From Flavobacterium aquiphilum (GTDB taxonomy: Bacteria > Bacteroidota > Bacteroidia > Flavobacteriales > Flavobacteriaceae): a stretch of 64,000 bases of DNA. Below the pieces are notes generated by a model. The model did not search any database, was not told the DNA's origin, and saw nothing but the letters and a program-made list of their open reading frames with translations. A program made the translations under genes and the position numbers. Positions 39,040 through 47,914 of this stretch are shown here, one piece after another. The stretch lies in NCBI RefSeq assembly GCF_027111335.1, contig NZ_CP114288.1:3348001-3412000 (forward strand), read 5' to 3'. The stretch's first letter is position 1. Each line of letters begins with the position of its first letter.

Positions 39040-39040
39040 T
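38833..39040 (+). pseudogene. Frameshifted plus-strand coding relic
   Basis: One frame reads a protein-like segment including KTFFDAVVTELKSISMQVSI before a stop. A shift at about 38970 continues with IAVVFIKSETEWKELILEN. Together they look like one short domain broken by a frameshift. The family is not recognised, there is no start codon or promoter, and it runs into the 3' end of the Crp-type gene. Confidence 0.3.
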
Positions 39041-39726
39041 TAGAATCCCTCAGCGATAATTTCAAGTATTTTTTGGTTTGTAATTTCAAAACTTCTGCCC
39101 TTATTTATTAAGATTCCTTGTTCCTCCAAGTAACCAATAACTCTGACTACTGTTTCTTTTGATGTTTCGCTATATTTGGCGATATCAGATTTAGTCATAA
39201 TGATTTCCGATATTCCATCATCATTTCTATACTTTTCGTTTAATATCAACAAAATTAAAGCAATTTTCTCCTTTGCTGATTTATGTGAAAGTGAAGAAAT
39301 CAAATTGATCCAAACATTAAATTCAAAACTTAAAATTTCAACTAGGTTAAATGATAAATTAGGGGATTCTTTAGCAATCTTAATGAATTCGTTTCCCGCA
39401 TAAATCTCAATTTCACTATCTTCTAAAAAAATTGCGGACACGGGATGTTTTTCATTGCTTAACAAAGGTCGAAAACCAAAAAAATCATCCTGGATATATA
39501 CATAAACTATTCTTGTTTTGCCGTCTTGGTTAAGCTGTTCTATTTTAACCTTCCCTTTTCTTATTCGGTATAAAGCCTTTGCCACTGAACCTTGCTCATA
39601 CAAAACATCATTCTTAGTAAACAATTGAACGCTCTTTATTTCCTCTAATTCCGACATACATTCAGGTTCAATTTCACCTAAAAGTTGGTTACTTTTAAAA
39701 GAATATTTTAAAATTTCAAAGCCCAT
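39040..39726 (-). CDS. Crp/Fnr-family transcriptional regulator
   Basis: A 228-aa regulator with an N-terminal cyclic-nucleotide-binding-type jelly roll (about residues 20-130, with LYRIRKGKVKIEQ and DDFFGF) and a C-terminal winged helix (about 150-220, with MTKSDIAKYSETSKETVVRVI). There is no Cys cluster for an Fe-S centre, so not an FNR-type oxygen sensor. The cNMP pocket Arg/Glu pattern is not clearly conserved, so the ligand is unknown. It stands alone; no target is evident. Confidence 0.88.
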   Translation of the reverse strand: MGFEILKYSFKSNQLLGEIEPECMSELEEIKSVQLFTKNDVLYEQGSVAKALYRIRKGKVKIEQLNQDGKTRIVYVYIQDDFFGFRPLLSNEKHPVSAIFLEDSEIEIYAGNEFIKIAKESPNLSFNLVEILSFEFNVWINLISSLSHKSAKEKIALILLILNEKYRNDDGISEIIMTKSDIAKYSETSKETVVRVIGYLEEQGILINKGRSFEITNQKILEIIAEGF

Positions 39727-40068
39727 AAATAAATTATTAATATAGATTGACGACGGTCAACTTTAATCATGCAAATATTGGTTTAGTTTGCAATATCCAA
39801 ATTAAAAACAATTACAAACCTAAAAAAAGAAAATGACCTTTAAATTAAAAAAGAATCCAACATTAATAAATTTAAGAAATACGCTATAACATTTTAAACG
39901 TTCCCATAACGCTACAGCATCTTAACAACAATGCAATTAATATTTAAAAGCATTTGATTTTCAACACCAAAATAGAATATTCTAATGCATTTCAATCTAT
40001 ATTAAAAAATGGCCCCGCCAATAATTTCAACTAACATTTTATAACACATTAATTTTTTTAAAACAATC
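39727..40068. other. Divergent spacer between Crp-type gene and small exported protein
   Basis: AT-rich, with no gene. It must hold both promoters; no clear TAnnTTTG box with correct spacing was identified. Confidence 0.4.
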
Positions 40069-40506
40069 ATGAGAAAAATATTTATTTTATCTTTTATATC
40101 CATAATAGCAGTAAGCAATTCCAATGCACAATCATTGTCAATGACAACCAGTATTATTAGTCCTACCGCAGTAATTAAGAAGTATTATCAGAAAAACGAA
40201 CTTGAACAAATGAAGAAAGGGGAATTAGTTGATTTATATATAGAAAGAATTAATGTGGTTGTTAATAAAATCCCCTTCATTGCTTTAACAAATAAACGAG
40301 GTGTTTCTATAAGTGATCTTGGAATTCCTAGCAGCTCAAATAACATAAAAGCATTAGAAACACAACAAGAAAACATCAAGACTTTTTTAGATGGAACTGA
40401 AAAATTTGAAAAAACGGCAGCTCCGTTTGCTGATAAAGCAGATCTGATTGATTCTATATTATACTTAGAATCAATTCTTAAAGAATTAAAAATGATCAGA
40501 GATTAA
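40069..40506 (+). CDS. Small exported protein of unknown function
   Basis: 145 aa with a signal peptide (MRKIFILSFISIIAVSNSNA, cut before QSLS). The mature part is mostly helical and charged (ELEQMKKGELVDLYIERINV and LIDSILYLESILKELKMIRD), with no Cys and no known motif. It has a perfect 13-bp hairpin 38 bp after its stop. It is divergent from the Crp-type gene, so could be its target; that is only positional. The family is not recognised. Confidence 0.7.
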   Translation: MRKIFILSFISIIAVSNSNAQSLSMTTSIISPTAVIKKYYQKNELEQMKKGELVDLYIERINVVVNKIPFIALTNKRGVSISDLGIPSSSNNIKALETQQENIKTFLDGTEKFEKTAAPFADKADLIDSILYLESILKELKMIRD

Positions 40507-40543
40507 AATTAGATTATTCATACATAAAACACTAAATATTAAA

Positions 40544-40581
40544 GATTGATACAAGGCTGAAGTAAAAACCTTGTATCAATC
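40544..40581 (+). terminator. Hairpin terminator of the small exported protein gene
   Basis: Perfect 13-bp arms GATTGATACAAGG (40544-40556) and CCTTGTATCAATC (40569-40581), 12-nt loop. The tail is AAATTTAATTT, not a clean T run, so termination strength is uncertain. Confidence 0.6.
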
Positions 40582-40769
40582 AAATTTAATTTAATCAATT
40601 TGGATTATTCAATATTACATAAATCCAAGAGCTGTTTGTTTATTTGCTAAGCAAATATCGTATGATCCTTCCTCTCTTTTAATCCCCCTTTTCTTATGTA
40701 GCATTAAATTAATTATTCATCTGAGAATCATTTTTTTTAAAATAATTTATTGAATTAATAATAGCAATT

Positions 40770-41519
40770 ATGAAAGTAGGATTAATTGGATTTGGAAAAA
40801 CGGGCAAATCAGTTGCTTCGGTATTGCTTGAAAATAAAGAGTTTTGTTTGGAATGGGTGTTACGACAAAGCACCATTTTAGAACATAGATCGGTTCCTGA
40901 ATTTTTTGGTATTCACTCAGATGAGCCTGGATTAATATATTCCAGTTCAAAAACAACCATAAAAGAACTTCTGGATAAACATCCAGTGGATATTATTATT
41001 GATTTTTCTTCCAATCAAGGAATTTACACCTATGGAATAATAGCCTCTGAACGAAAAATAAAAATTATTACTGCTATATCGCATTATAAGGAAGAGGAAA
41101 TAAATCTATTGAAAAATTTATCCAGTCAAACCACTGTTTTTTGGTCTCCTAACATTACTTTAGGCGTAAATTTTTTATTGTTTGCTGCAAAATTTTTAAA
41201 AAAAATAGCCCCTTTGGTAGATATTGAAATCAACGAAGAACACTTTAAAACGAAAGAAGGGACTTCTGGTACCGCAATAAAAATTGCTGAAGCATTAGAT
41301 ATTGAAAAAGAAAACATTAACACGGTAAGAGCCGGTGGTATTGTTGGAAAACACGAAGTAATATTTGGGTTTCCGTATCAAACAGTCAGGCTTATTCACG
41401 AGTCTATTTCAAGAGAAGCGTTTGGTACCGGAGTAATTTTCGTTGCTGAAAACTTAAAAAACAAGAGGACCGGATTGTATCGTTTTGAGGATTTATTAGC
41501 ACCGTATTTTAAAATTTAG
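40770..41519 (+). CDS. Divergent DapB-like dihydrodipicolinate reductase family protein
   Basis: A 249-aa protein with the DapB two-domain layout: N-terminal Rossmann motif (MKVGLIGFGKTGKSVA), IIIDFSS, and the C-terminal block EINEEHFKTKEGTSGTA. DapB normally has E-x-H-H-x-x-K-x-D-A-P-S-G-T-A. Here the catalytic His (H158) and Lys (K162) are kept, but the second His is Phe159 and the DAPSGTA element reads EGTSGTA. It stands alone with no lysine-pathway neighbours. It may be a paralogue with a different substrate, or a DapB with relaxed sequence. DapB-fold reductase is secure; the exact reaction is not. Confidence 0.82.
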   Translation: MKVGLIGFGKTGKSVASVLLENKEFCLEWVLRQSTILEHRSVPEFFGIHSDEPGLIYSSSKTTIKELLDKHPVDIIIDFSSNQGIYTYGIIASERKIKIITAISHYKEEEINLLKNLSSQTTVFWSPNITLGVNFLLFAAKFLKKIAPLVDIEINEEHFKTKEGTSGTAIKIAEALDIEKENINTVRAGGIVGKHEVIFGFPYQTVRLIHESISREAFGTGVIFVAENLKNKRTGLYRFEDLLAPYFKI

Positions 41520-41880
41520 TAGCAATACTACCTCATATAGAACAGATAATTAGAAATCAAATAATTATAAATCGATACTTTTCAAATCTACTTTTACCAG
41601 ATAAATACCGATATTTAAACTAAAATTATAATTAACCCCTGTGGTTTGTTCTTAATAATGGTTAATAATCAAATTCCAATAATAAGTATCTCCAATTTTT
41701 TGTTAAATCGATCTACTTTCTTATTACAATTTACATAGCACAGGTAACTTGTTTATGTAATGTTTGCATACCAATGTAAACCATCCACAGTTTTACCTAG
41801 TGGTTGTAAAACCTCTAGGTAATTGTAAAAGAGACTAAAATAAAATGAGCATGATCTGAAAGACATTGTTTAAATATGAT
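41520..41880. other. Convergent spacer with a symmetrical hairpin
   Basis: No gene. It contains the interrupted palindrome at 41793-41822. The rest is AT-rich with nothing recognised. Confidence 0.5.
41793..41822. terminator. 30-nt interrupted palindrome between convergent genes
   Basis: TTACCTAG (41793-41800) pairs with CTAGGTAA (41815-41822), and inside it GGTT pairs with AACC around a GTAA loop, with one T-T mismatch between the two stems. It lies 59 bp past the 3' end of the minus-strand gene ending at 41881. No strong T tract on either side, so it may be a weak bidirectional terminator or a protein-binding site. Confidence 0.4.
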
Positions 41881-42315
41881 CTAATCGGTTAAGCCTTTGA
41901 TGGGTATTGGGAACACAAAATATTCAAGAACATTTTGATGTGCTTTTGAAACATGGTTTTTAAAAGATGTCATGCTGCGGTGCATCTTTGCTGCGTATTC
42001 TTTGTCCATTTTTTGTAATATAAGCTCAAGCTTTGCCAATTGTTCCCTGATAGCAAGCTCGCGTTCTTTTCTCCCTTTGGGGAGTTCGTTGTCAAGTTTG
42101 GTGATTGATTCTTCGAAATTTTTATCTACTAATTGATAAAAATCGTGAAGCTTGGGATTGCAGGAAAAGGTTTTGACATGAGAGAATTTAATAGCAGCCT
42201 CCTTTTTTGTTTCATCCAACCCCTCGTTGTTATTTGCGGCAAGCAAAGAAATATACACCGGAAACTTTAAGAGCAATTCCAGTTCAAACTGACTAAGATT
42301 TTCTAAATGTTTCAT
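41881..42315 (-). CDS. Hypothetical protein, 144 aa
   Basis: Start set at 42315 (MKHLENLSQFELELL) because the longer frame begins with an unlikely hydrophobic stretch. The protein is soluble, largely helical, with a charged middle (LPKGRKERELAIREQLAKLE) and a C-terminal HRSMTSFKNHVSKAHQNV. No Cys cluster, membrane segment or known motif. It starts 62 bp after the GNAT-nitrilase gene stop and is probably co-transcribed with it. The family is not recognised. Confidence 0.65.
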   Translation of the reverse strand: MKHLENLSQFELELLLKFPVYISLLAANNNEGLDETKKEAAIKFSHVKTFSCNPKLHDFYQLVDKNFEESITKLDNELPKGRKERELAIREQLAKLELILQKMDKEYAAKMHRSMTSFKNHVSKAHQNVLEYFVFPIPIKGLTD

Positions 42316-42377
42316 CGTTATAATTTTGATAATTAGTTTAATCAAGTGTAAGTACAAAAATGTTTATGCATCGCTAA

Positions 42378-43895
42378 TTACTTTTTTAGTTGCAATGAAT
42401 AAATATCATTTCTTTTATCCAACAGGTTTCTAACGCTGCCGTGAAAGTGCAAATCTTCCAAGAGACGTAAATCTACATCGGAAATCAATATCATCTCTGT
42501 GTTGGCTGTGGCTTCGCTTTTTATTCCGTTAAAAGGAAAAGCGAAATCGCAAGGCGTAAATACGACTGCCTGAGAGTAGTGTAAATCCATATTTTCGACT
42601 TGTGGAAGGTTTCCGACACTACCCGTAATGGCGACAAAGCATTCATTTTCTATTGCCCGTGCGGCAGCACAATGTCTGACTCTCATATAGGCATTATGAG
42701 TATCTGTGAGAAATGGGACGAAAAGTATCTGAACTCTTTCTTCTGCCAAAATTCGGGCGAGTTCAGGAAATTCTATATCATAACAAATCAATACGCCCAC
42801 AAGGCCGGCATCTGTTTCAAAGGTTCTTATATTTCGCCCGCCTTTTAGCCCCCAAAATTTTTCTTCATCAGGAGTAACATGAATTTTTTCATATTTTTCT
42901 ACATGACCATTGCGATGACATAGGTAACCTACATTTAAAAGGGCATCATTCTCGAGCAATGGCATACTACCGGTGATTATATTAACATTATGCTTAACCG
43001 CCCATTCACTAAATTTATCCTTTATCTGGTTGGTATAATCTGCTAGTTTCCGCATTGACTCTGCTTCATTTTTACTTTCAATCAAAGCCATCAATGGGCC
43101 ACTAAATAACTCGGGAAACAAGGCAAAATCTGAGTGATATGCCGATATCGAGTCAATAAAATATTCAGCATGCCTAAACATCTCATCAATTGTTTCATAA
43201 AACCTCATTTGCCATTGAACCAAACCCAATCGGACGTTTCGGGTTATCCTTTTTTTAAAATCATTCTCACTCACATAATACACATTATCCCATTGCAAAA
43301 GAGTAGCATACTCCTTGCTCTGAAGATCATCAGGCATATAGTTGGTCAAAACTTTTTTTACATGAAAATCATTGCTTAATTGAAAGCTTAAAACAGGATC
43401 ATATATCTCCTTCATTTTTACTTTAGCAATGTACTCCTTAGGGCGCATGCTATCTGCATATTTATGATAATTCGGAATTCTTCCTCCAAAGACTATTGCC
43501 CTAAGGTTCAATTTTTCGCACAATTCTTTTCGGGCATCGTAGAGTCTCCTTCCTAAACGTTTACCTCTTTGTTCCGGATGAATAAACACCTCAACGCCAT
43601 AAAGCACATCACCTGCCGTGTTGTGAGTCGTAAAAGAATACTTGCCCGTAATTTGTGCATAAGTATGGTTATCTCCAAAATCATCATATTTCACAATAAT
43701 TGACAATGCACAGCCAACTATTTTCTGATCACTGCAAATAACAAACTGTCCTTCGGGAAACTTTTCTATGAGTGAATCAATCGCATTTGGAGACCAAAGA
43801 CTACCCGACCAATTTTTATACGAAGCTTTCATTGCTTCCATGAGTTGTCTGTAGTCGTTTATTGTCAGAGGCCGTATTTCGATAATTTCCGCCAT
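42378..43895 (-). CDS. Fused GNAT acetyltransferase and nitrilase-superfamily amidohydrolase
   Basis: A 505-aa two-domain cytoplasmic enzyme. Residues 1-165 are a GNAT domain with the acetyl-CoA loop HPEQRGKRLGRRLYD (about 106-120). Residues 220-495 are a carbon-nitrogen hydrolase with the complete catalytic set: E262 (FPELF), K337 (EKIHVTPDE) and C371 (LICYDIEFPE). This fusion is a recurring bacterial architecture, but its substrate is unknown. One possibility is acetylation coupled to amide hydrolysis of a polyamine-like or amidated metabolite. Active-site residues of both parts are intact. Confidence 0.9.
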   Translation of the reverse strand: MAEIIEIRPLTINDYRQLMEAMKASYKNWSGSLWSPNAIDSLIEKFPEGQFVICSDQKIVGCALSIIVKYDDFGDNHTYAQITGKYSFTTHNTAGDVLYGVEVFIHPEQRGKRLGRRLYDARKELCEKLNLRAIVFGGRIPNYHKYADSMRPKEYIAKVKMKEIYDPVLSFQLSNDFHVKKVLTNYMPDDLQSKEYATLLQWDNVYYVSENDFKKRITRNVRLGLVQWQMRFYETIDEMFRHAEYFIDSISAYHSDFALFPELFSGPLMALIESKNEAESMRKLADYTNQIKDKFSEWAVKHNVNIITGSMPLLENDALLNVGYLCHRNGHVEKYEKIHVTPDEEKFWGLKGGRNIRTFETDAGLVGVLICYDIEFPELARILAEERVQILFVPFLTDTHNAYMRVRHCAAARAIENECFVAITGSVGNLPQVENMDLHYSQAVVFTPCDFAFPFNGIKSEATANTEMILISDVDLRLLEDLHFHGSVRNLLDKRNDIYSLQLKK

Positions 43896-44530
43896 GTTTG
43901 TGAAGAATTAATTTCATCATATTGACCTAGGCTAGTACATTTAGTTAATTTATAACTATTGCATTTTCAGGCATGTACTTTTATAATGGTAGACTGTCAT
44001 AATCCTAATACATCCTAAACTAAAAATGAAACGGATTATATACAAATTTACTTTTTTTATACGTATTAAACAGATAATCAGCTAAATAATTAAAATTTAA
44101 CTCAATTTCATTCATCCAAACAGCTACTTTTTGGTGTAGTGTAAAAAGTTGAAATGAATTGAAACACTATGAACAAAAGAAATTATTCTTTCTGAGCTTT
44201 GAAATCTTTCGGCTTTTTAGTTTTGAAGCTTATTTTTATGTGATTTTAAAAAAACTTACCGTGCTTCATTCATATATTCTGTAAGAGAGTGTAATCCATC
44301 AACACAATAATCTCCAATTATTAGATAATCTTGAACAATTTTGAAGACAGAAGTACAAATGTCTCCTCATTTAACGCAAATATAAAAGCTTTCTGATCCT
44401 ACTTCAGAGGAGTCAGAAAATTAATTTCTTCTTATTTCGATTAGCAAATCTTTTTGTCTAATTCCTAACTTTTGAATCCGATCCAATATGGGGCAATATA
44501 AAATTACCTACAATTCATGGTCAATTATGT
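43896..44530. other. Spacer containing relics of an HTH-type gene
   Basis: The left 350 bp hold nothing recognised. The right part contains coding fragments on the minus strand (44256-44489). Confidence 0.45.
44256..44489 (-). pseudogene. Decayed helix-turn-helix protein gene fragments
   Basis: Reading the minus strand, 44489-44421 encodes ILDRIQKLGIRQKDLLIEIR followed by a stop, which looks like the helix-turn-helix of an XRE-type regulator. Then 44363-44256 encodes another protein-like tail with KIVQDYLIIGDYCVDGLHSL and ends in a stop. The two are in broken frames. It is too decayed to assign further. Confidence 0.35.
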
Positions 44531-46603
44531 TTAATTCAACAGTTCAGGATTGTTTATGATTAATTCTAGCTTTTTTATAATTAAAGTAATCTGATTCATT
44601 TGTGCTTCAATATTTCTAAAAAAGAGACTGATATCCCTGTTGACCCAACTTTCAGATATAACTCTGGCTCCCAAACTAATTCTCAAAACGGCACTTTGAC
44701 AATCATTGCCATATTTTACATTTACAGGTTGCCCAATGTGACATTTTTGGGCTGCAAGCCTAATGATTTCTACAGATGAACCCTCAAATTTATCAGAGAG
44801 GTCAGAATTAAGCAATATGTAAAGGTTCTTTACCTGATCAACAGATAATACTTTCTCATTTTTAAGAATGAAAAAAGGGAAAATGGTACAAATGTTTCTT
44901 AATCCAAATTCGTTGCTGTTATATGAATTAGTTTTTGTTTTATCTCCAAAAAGTGGTTCCAAAAAAACGGCATCTTTAATAGAATCTTCTACAAAATTAC
45001 AAAACATCTCAATTCCCATATTTCTGTACAAAATAGGTGTTTTGTAATACCTCTCCATTTCAACTATCGCAGCATTCCAGCGCATATTTGAACCATAATT
45101 AAACCCATCTGATAAATCTTTGGAACAAAACCAAGATGCTGGCCAATCAGAATGATTATAATAATTGGTTAAACCTGCCGGTATCGCAACCTTTATTGAA
45201 TTAATACGTCTGCTAATATTTTTAGGCAAGATCAAGGCACCTGAATACGGAGGGCCGGTAAAATATTTGCTCCCGGTAATTGTAATAATATATCCTTTAT
45301 TTAAATAATTTTGTATGTCTTTTGGGTCCAGTCTAAGTTGTGAGCCGTCTATAATAATTTGGATCGATAAATTCTTGAGTGCATCAATTTTTTGTATTAT
45401 TTCCTCACTAGGTGATTGATACCCTAATTTTGATTGATCCATTACATGCAATACGATATGTCTCCCTTGTTCATTCGTTTTTGAAATGGCAGCAAAAACC
45501 TCCGCATCCATTTGTAATGTGGATTTTAACTCACCGTTTTCATCTCTTAAAGGAATTTTAATCAAATCAACATCTCTAAAACCATCAATTTTATCCCCTT
45601 TTGTAACCGGATAATTTAAAGCTGTTGTGTTCTCAAAATGACATCCTTTTAAAGCTGCAGGCACACCACTGCCCGTTTCGTCAGAAGCAACTAAAATATG
45701 TGTAATTTCCTTATCAGAAATAATTTGAGTAATTGCCGCAATTTGAAGGGCCGAATCAGTTCCTGATGGTGAAAAAATTATTTGACATTCCTCTTTTATT
45801 TTAAGCGTTTTCCTTAGATTGCTTTTTAATAACTCTGAAAATGCAATGGTTGTATCTTTGAAACCTTTTTTCAAGCTATTTTGAATTAATATGCGCCTAA
45901 TTTTGTCTGTTTTGTCAAATGCAAAATTAGAAATACTTGTTGCAGTTGATGAGGCGAAAGTAAAAGCATCTGGTCTTGGAAAGGGTCGGCAGCCATATTT
46001 ATTTAGCAATTCAATTTCGTCAATATTCAATCTCAGATCCCCCCCTGACATTAATAAATATTCTGTTGGTTTCGCCAAATTTTCAAGAATGGGTTCCCAT
46101 GATTTTTCAAATACTTTTTTAGAATTTTTAATTCCATGTAAAGATTCCAATTCTGCATATTTTAATAGAGATTCCGCATTCAAATGCTCATCATCTTTAA
46201 TCATGTCAATCAAAAAATGATTGAGCTTTTTTACCTTTTCTTTATCCACTTTTGGCAATATTCCATAAAATATTTTAGTAACTTTTAAAGCAGCTAAATC
46301 GCATAAAAGCGCATTGGATTTATCTTTCCCTAAAGCTTTATACCAAAGTTGCCATTCAATTCCATACCTCAAATAAATTAAGGCCAAAACAGGTTTGTCT
46401 AAGAAGGAAGAACCAATTATTACGGATTTGTTCGGAACAATTTTAAATAAATCAGGCTCACTATTTGAAGTAATGATATTTATGTTGTTTATCTTGGGAA
46501 CAGTATTAAATCTCTTCAAAACCCGAACCAAATAATTTATATTTTCTTTTTCAAATAAACGGGTTCTTTTGTATTGATCTTCAATAAGTACATTGTTTAT
46601 CAT
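44531..46603 (-). CDS. Large PLP-dependent transferase-fold protein of unknown reaction
   Basis: 690 aa without signal peptide. Residues 1-190 form an extension of unknown fold. From about 195 there is an aspartate-aminotransferase-type (fold I) PLP domain: FSPSGTDSALQIAA for the phosphate loop, IIIDGSQLRLDP for the Asp that holds the pyridine nitrogen, and ITGSKYFTGPPYSGAL with the Schiff-base lysine K446. The layout recalls class V aminotransferases and desulfurases, yet the 690-aa length and the N-terminal extension do not match any family I can name. It is a single gene with no pathway partners nearby; the next gene downstream is the GNAT-nitrilase after a spacer of relics. Catalytic PLP chemistry is likely, the substrate unknown. 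Confidence 0.7.
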   Translation of the reverse strand: MINNVLIEDQYKRTRLFEKENINYLVRVLKRFNTVPKINNINIITSNSEPDLFKIVPNKSVIIGSSFLDKPVLALIYLRYGIEWQLWYKALGKDKSNALLCDLAALKVTKIFYGILPKVDKEKVKKLNHFLIDMIKDDEHLNAESLLKYAELESLHGIKNSKKVFEKSWEPILENLAKPTEYLLMSGGDLRLNIDEIELLNKYGCRPFPRPDAFTFASSTATSISNFAFDKTDKIRRILIQNSLKKGFKDTTIAFSELLKSNLRKTLKIKEECQIIFSPSGTDSALQIAAITQIISDKEITHILVASDETGSGVPAALKGCHFENTTALNYPVTKGDKIDGFRDVDLIKIPLRDENGELKSTLQMDAEVFAAISKTNEQGRHIVLHVMDQSKLGYQSPSEEIIQKIDALKNLSIQIIIDGSQLRLDPKDIQNYLNKGYIITITGSKYFTGPPYSGALILPKNISRRINSIKVAIPAGLTNYYNHSDWPASWFCSKDLSDGFNYGSNMRWNAAIVEMERYYKTPILYRNMGIEMFCNFVEDSIKDAVFLEPLFGDKTKTNSYNSNEFGLRNICTIFPFFILKNEKVLSVDQVKNLYILLNSDLSDKFEGSSVEIIRLAAQKCHIGQPVNVKYGNDCQSAVLRISLGARVISESWVNRDISLFFRNIEAQMNQITLIIKKLELIINNPELLN

Positions 46604-46753
46604 GGATATTGTAATTGAAATTTTTAAAATTATCTAAAGCTGTATGCTTTTAGACTAGATTTATACTAAAAAGGTTATTGACACATCGCCTTTTTATTCT
46701 TTTCTATTCAGTTCATTTGTTCTAACTAATTTTTAGCAAAATTATTTCTATTT

Positions 46754-47470
46754 TTAAAAACTTAGCATGCTATTTATTTTAAAATAGATGTTTAGGTAAT
46801 AAAATCCTGTACCTATGAATATTATTCCATTTGCGATCCGCATTACCTTTTCAATTTTGGTTACGGCTTTGAAGTATATCCCAAGTTTTTCCATACTAAA
46901 AGCGATGACAAAAGCGAAAATAATTACAGGTATTCCGCTACCAATTGAAAACAACACAGCCATTGTCAAACCGGATTTGATGGTCATCGGAATTAATATT
47001 CCAAAAAACAAAGCTCCACTATAGGGACAAAATGCCAAAGCAAATAAAGCACCTAATAAAAAAGCACCCTGTAAACCTTTTATTTTTAATTTATCTGAAA
47101 GTTTTTCGATCCAATCTCCTCCTTTTATGAAATTGAATTTGATAACATCTAGCATTATCAGGCCAAAAAAAACAAATACAAATCCTATATATTTTTCTCC
47201 ATTTGCCTGAAAAAGTTTTGCTATTTGGAATTTGTCTGTGCCCAAGTAGATGCTTACTCCAATAAGAGTGTATGAAAACATTCTTCCCAAAGTGTAAAGC
47301 ATGCCACTGCATAAAACCTTTTTTTTATTGTCAATGGTTTTGGCGATGAAAGCTGTTGCCGTAATATTGGTTGCCAGAGGACAAGGGGCAATTGCTGTTA
47401 GTAACCCCAAAGCCAATGCCGCCAATAATGGAAACTCACTGTTTTGAGCCAATGCATTTAACCATTCCAT
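46754..47470 (-). CDS. arsG: ArsG-family efflux permease (CcdA/DsbD-like membrane protein)
   Basis: A 238-aa protein with about six membrane helices. Two Cys-Pro motifs within helices (LTAIAPCPLATN near residue 30; FALAFCPYSGALFFG near residue 150) are as in CcdA/DsbD-type thiol carriers and in the ArsG group described for aromatic arsenical efflux. It is the last gene of the ArsR-led operon, 2 bp after the ArsF-like gene. Either arsenical export or electron transfer across the membrane to periplasmic thiols would fit; the arsFG pairing favours the first. Confidence 0.75.
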   Translation of the reverse strand: MEWLNALAQNSEFPLLAALALGLLTAIAPCPLATNITATAFIAKTIDNKKKVLCSGMLYTLGRMFSYTLIGVSIYLGTDKFQIAKLFQANGEKYIGFVFVFFGLIMLDVIKFNFIKGGDWIEKLSDKLKIKGLQGAFLLGALFALAFCPYSGALFFGILIPMTIKSGLTMAVLFSIGSGIPVIIFAFVIAFSMEKLGIYFKAVTKIEKVMRIANGIIFIGTGFYYLNIYFKINSMLSF

Positions 47471-47472
47471 AT

Positions 47473-47871
47473 TTAGGATTTTAGGAAAGCATCCATTTTC
47501 TTATTGAATTCCTTAACGAATTTATCTTGGTCTCCCGCATTCATAAAAGCCATTTCAGTTAAATTCTGTATTTTTTTGGTTTTGGTATTGTACAAAAACA
47601 AAGAACTGCCATAAGCCTGAAATTGAGTACACAATTTTTCATTCTTTTTGTCGTCGGCATTCACCAACGAAAACGGAATTGTCGGATACTTTTTTAAGGC
47701 AACCTTAGTTAATTCTTCAATCTTGTTGCAGGTCATACAACGGTGTTCCGAGTGAAATTGAATTACTTGGACAGTTGAGACATTTTTGGTTTGAGCGTTT
47801 CCAATAAAAGAAACAGATAACATCATTAGTGTTGTAAACACGAATGCTAAAAATTTTTTTTTACTCATCAT
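47473..47871 (-). CDS. arsF: ArsF-like exported thioredoxin-fold protein
   Basis: 132 aa with a signal peptide (cut near GNAQ, residue 27) and a thioredoxin-like domain with CxxC C45-C48 in HRCMTCNKIEEL. The context and size match the small ArsF-type proteins annotated as a subunit for reduction of nitrophenyl compounds, encoded next to ArsG. It acts in the periplasm and probably receives electrons through the ArsG-like membrane protein. The assignment rests on motif and gene pair, not on the sequence alone. Confidence 0.7.
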   Translation of the reverse strand: MMSKKKFLAFVFTTLMMLSVSFIGNAQTKNVSTVQVIQFHSEHRCMTCNKIEELTKVALKKYPTIPFSLVNADDKKNEKLCTQFQAYGSSLFLYNTKTKKIQNLTEMAFMNAGDQDKFVKEFNKKMDAFLKS

Positions 47872-47914
47872 TTTATTGTTTTATTGTTTTGGGGTATCTA
47901 TGATTTTAATTTTT

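Noticed and set aside
39040..39726. FNR-type oxygen sensor
   Set aside because: No N-terminal Cys cluster for an Fe-S centre; only the general Crp/Fnr family is supported.
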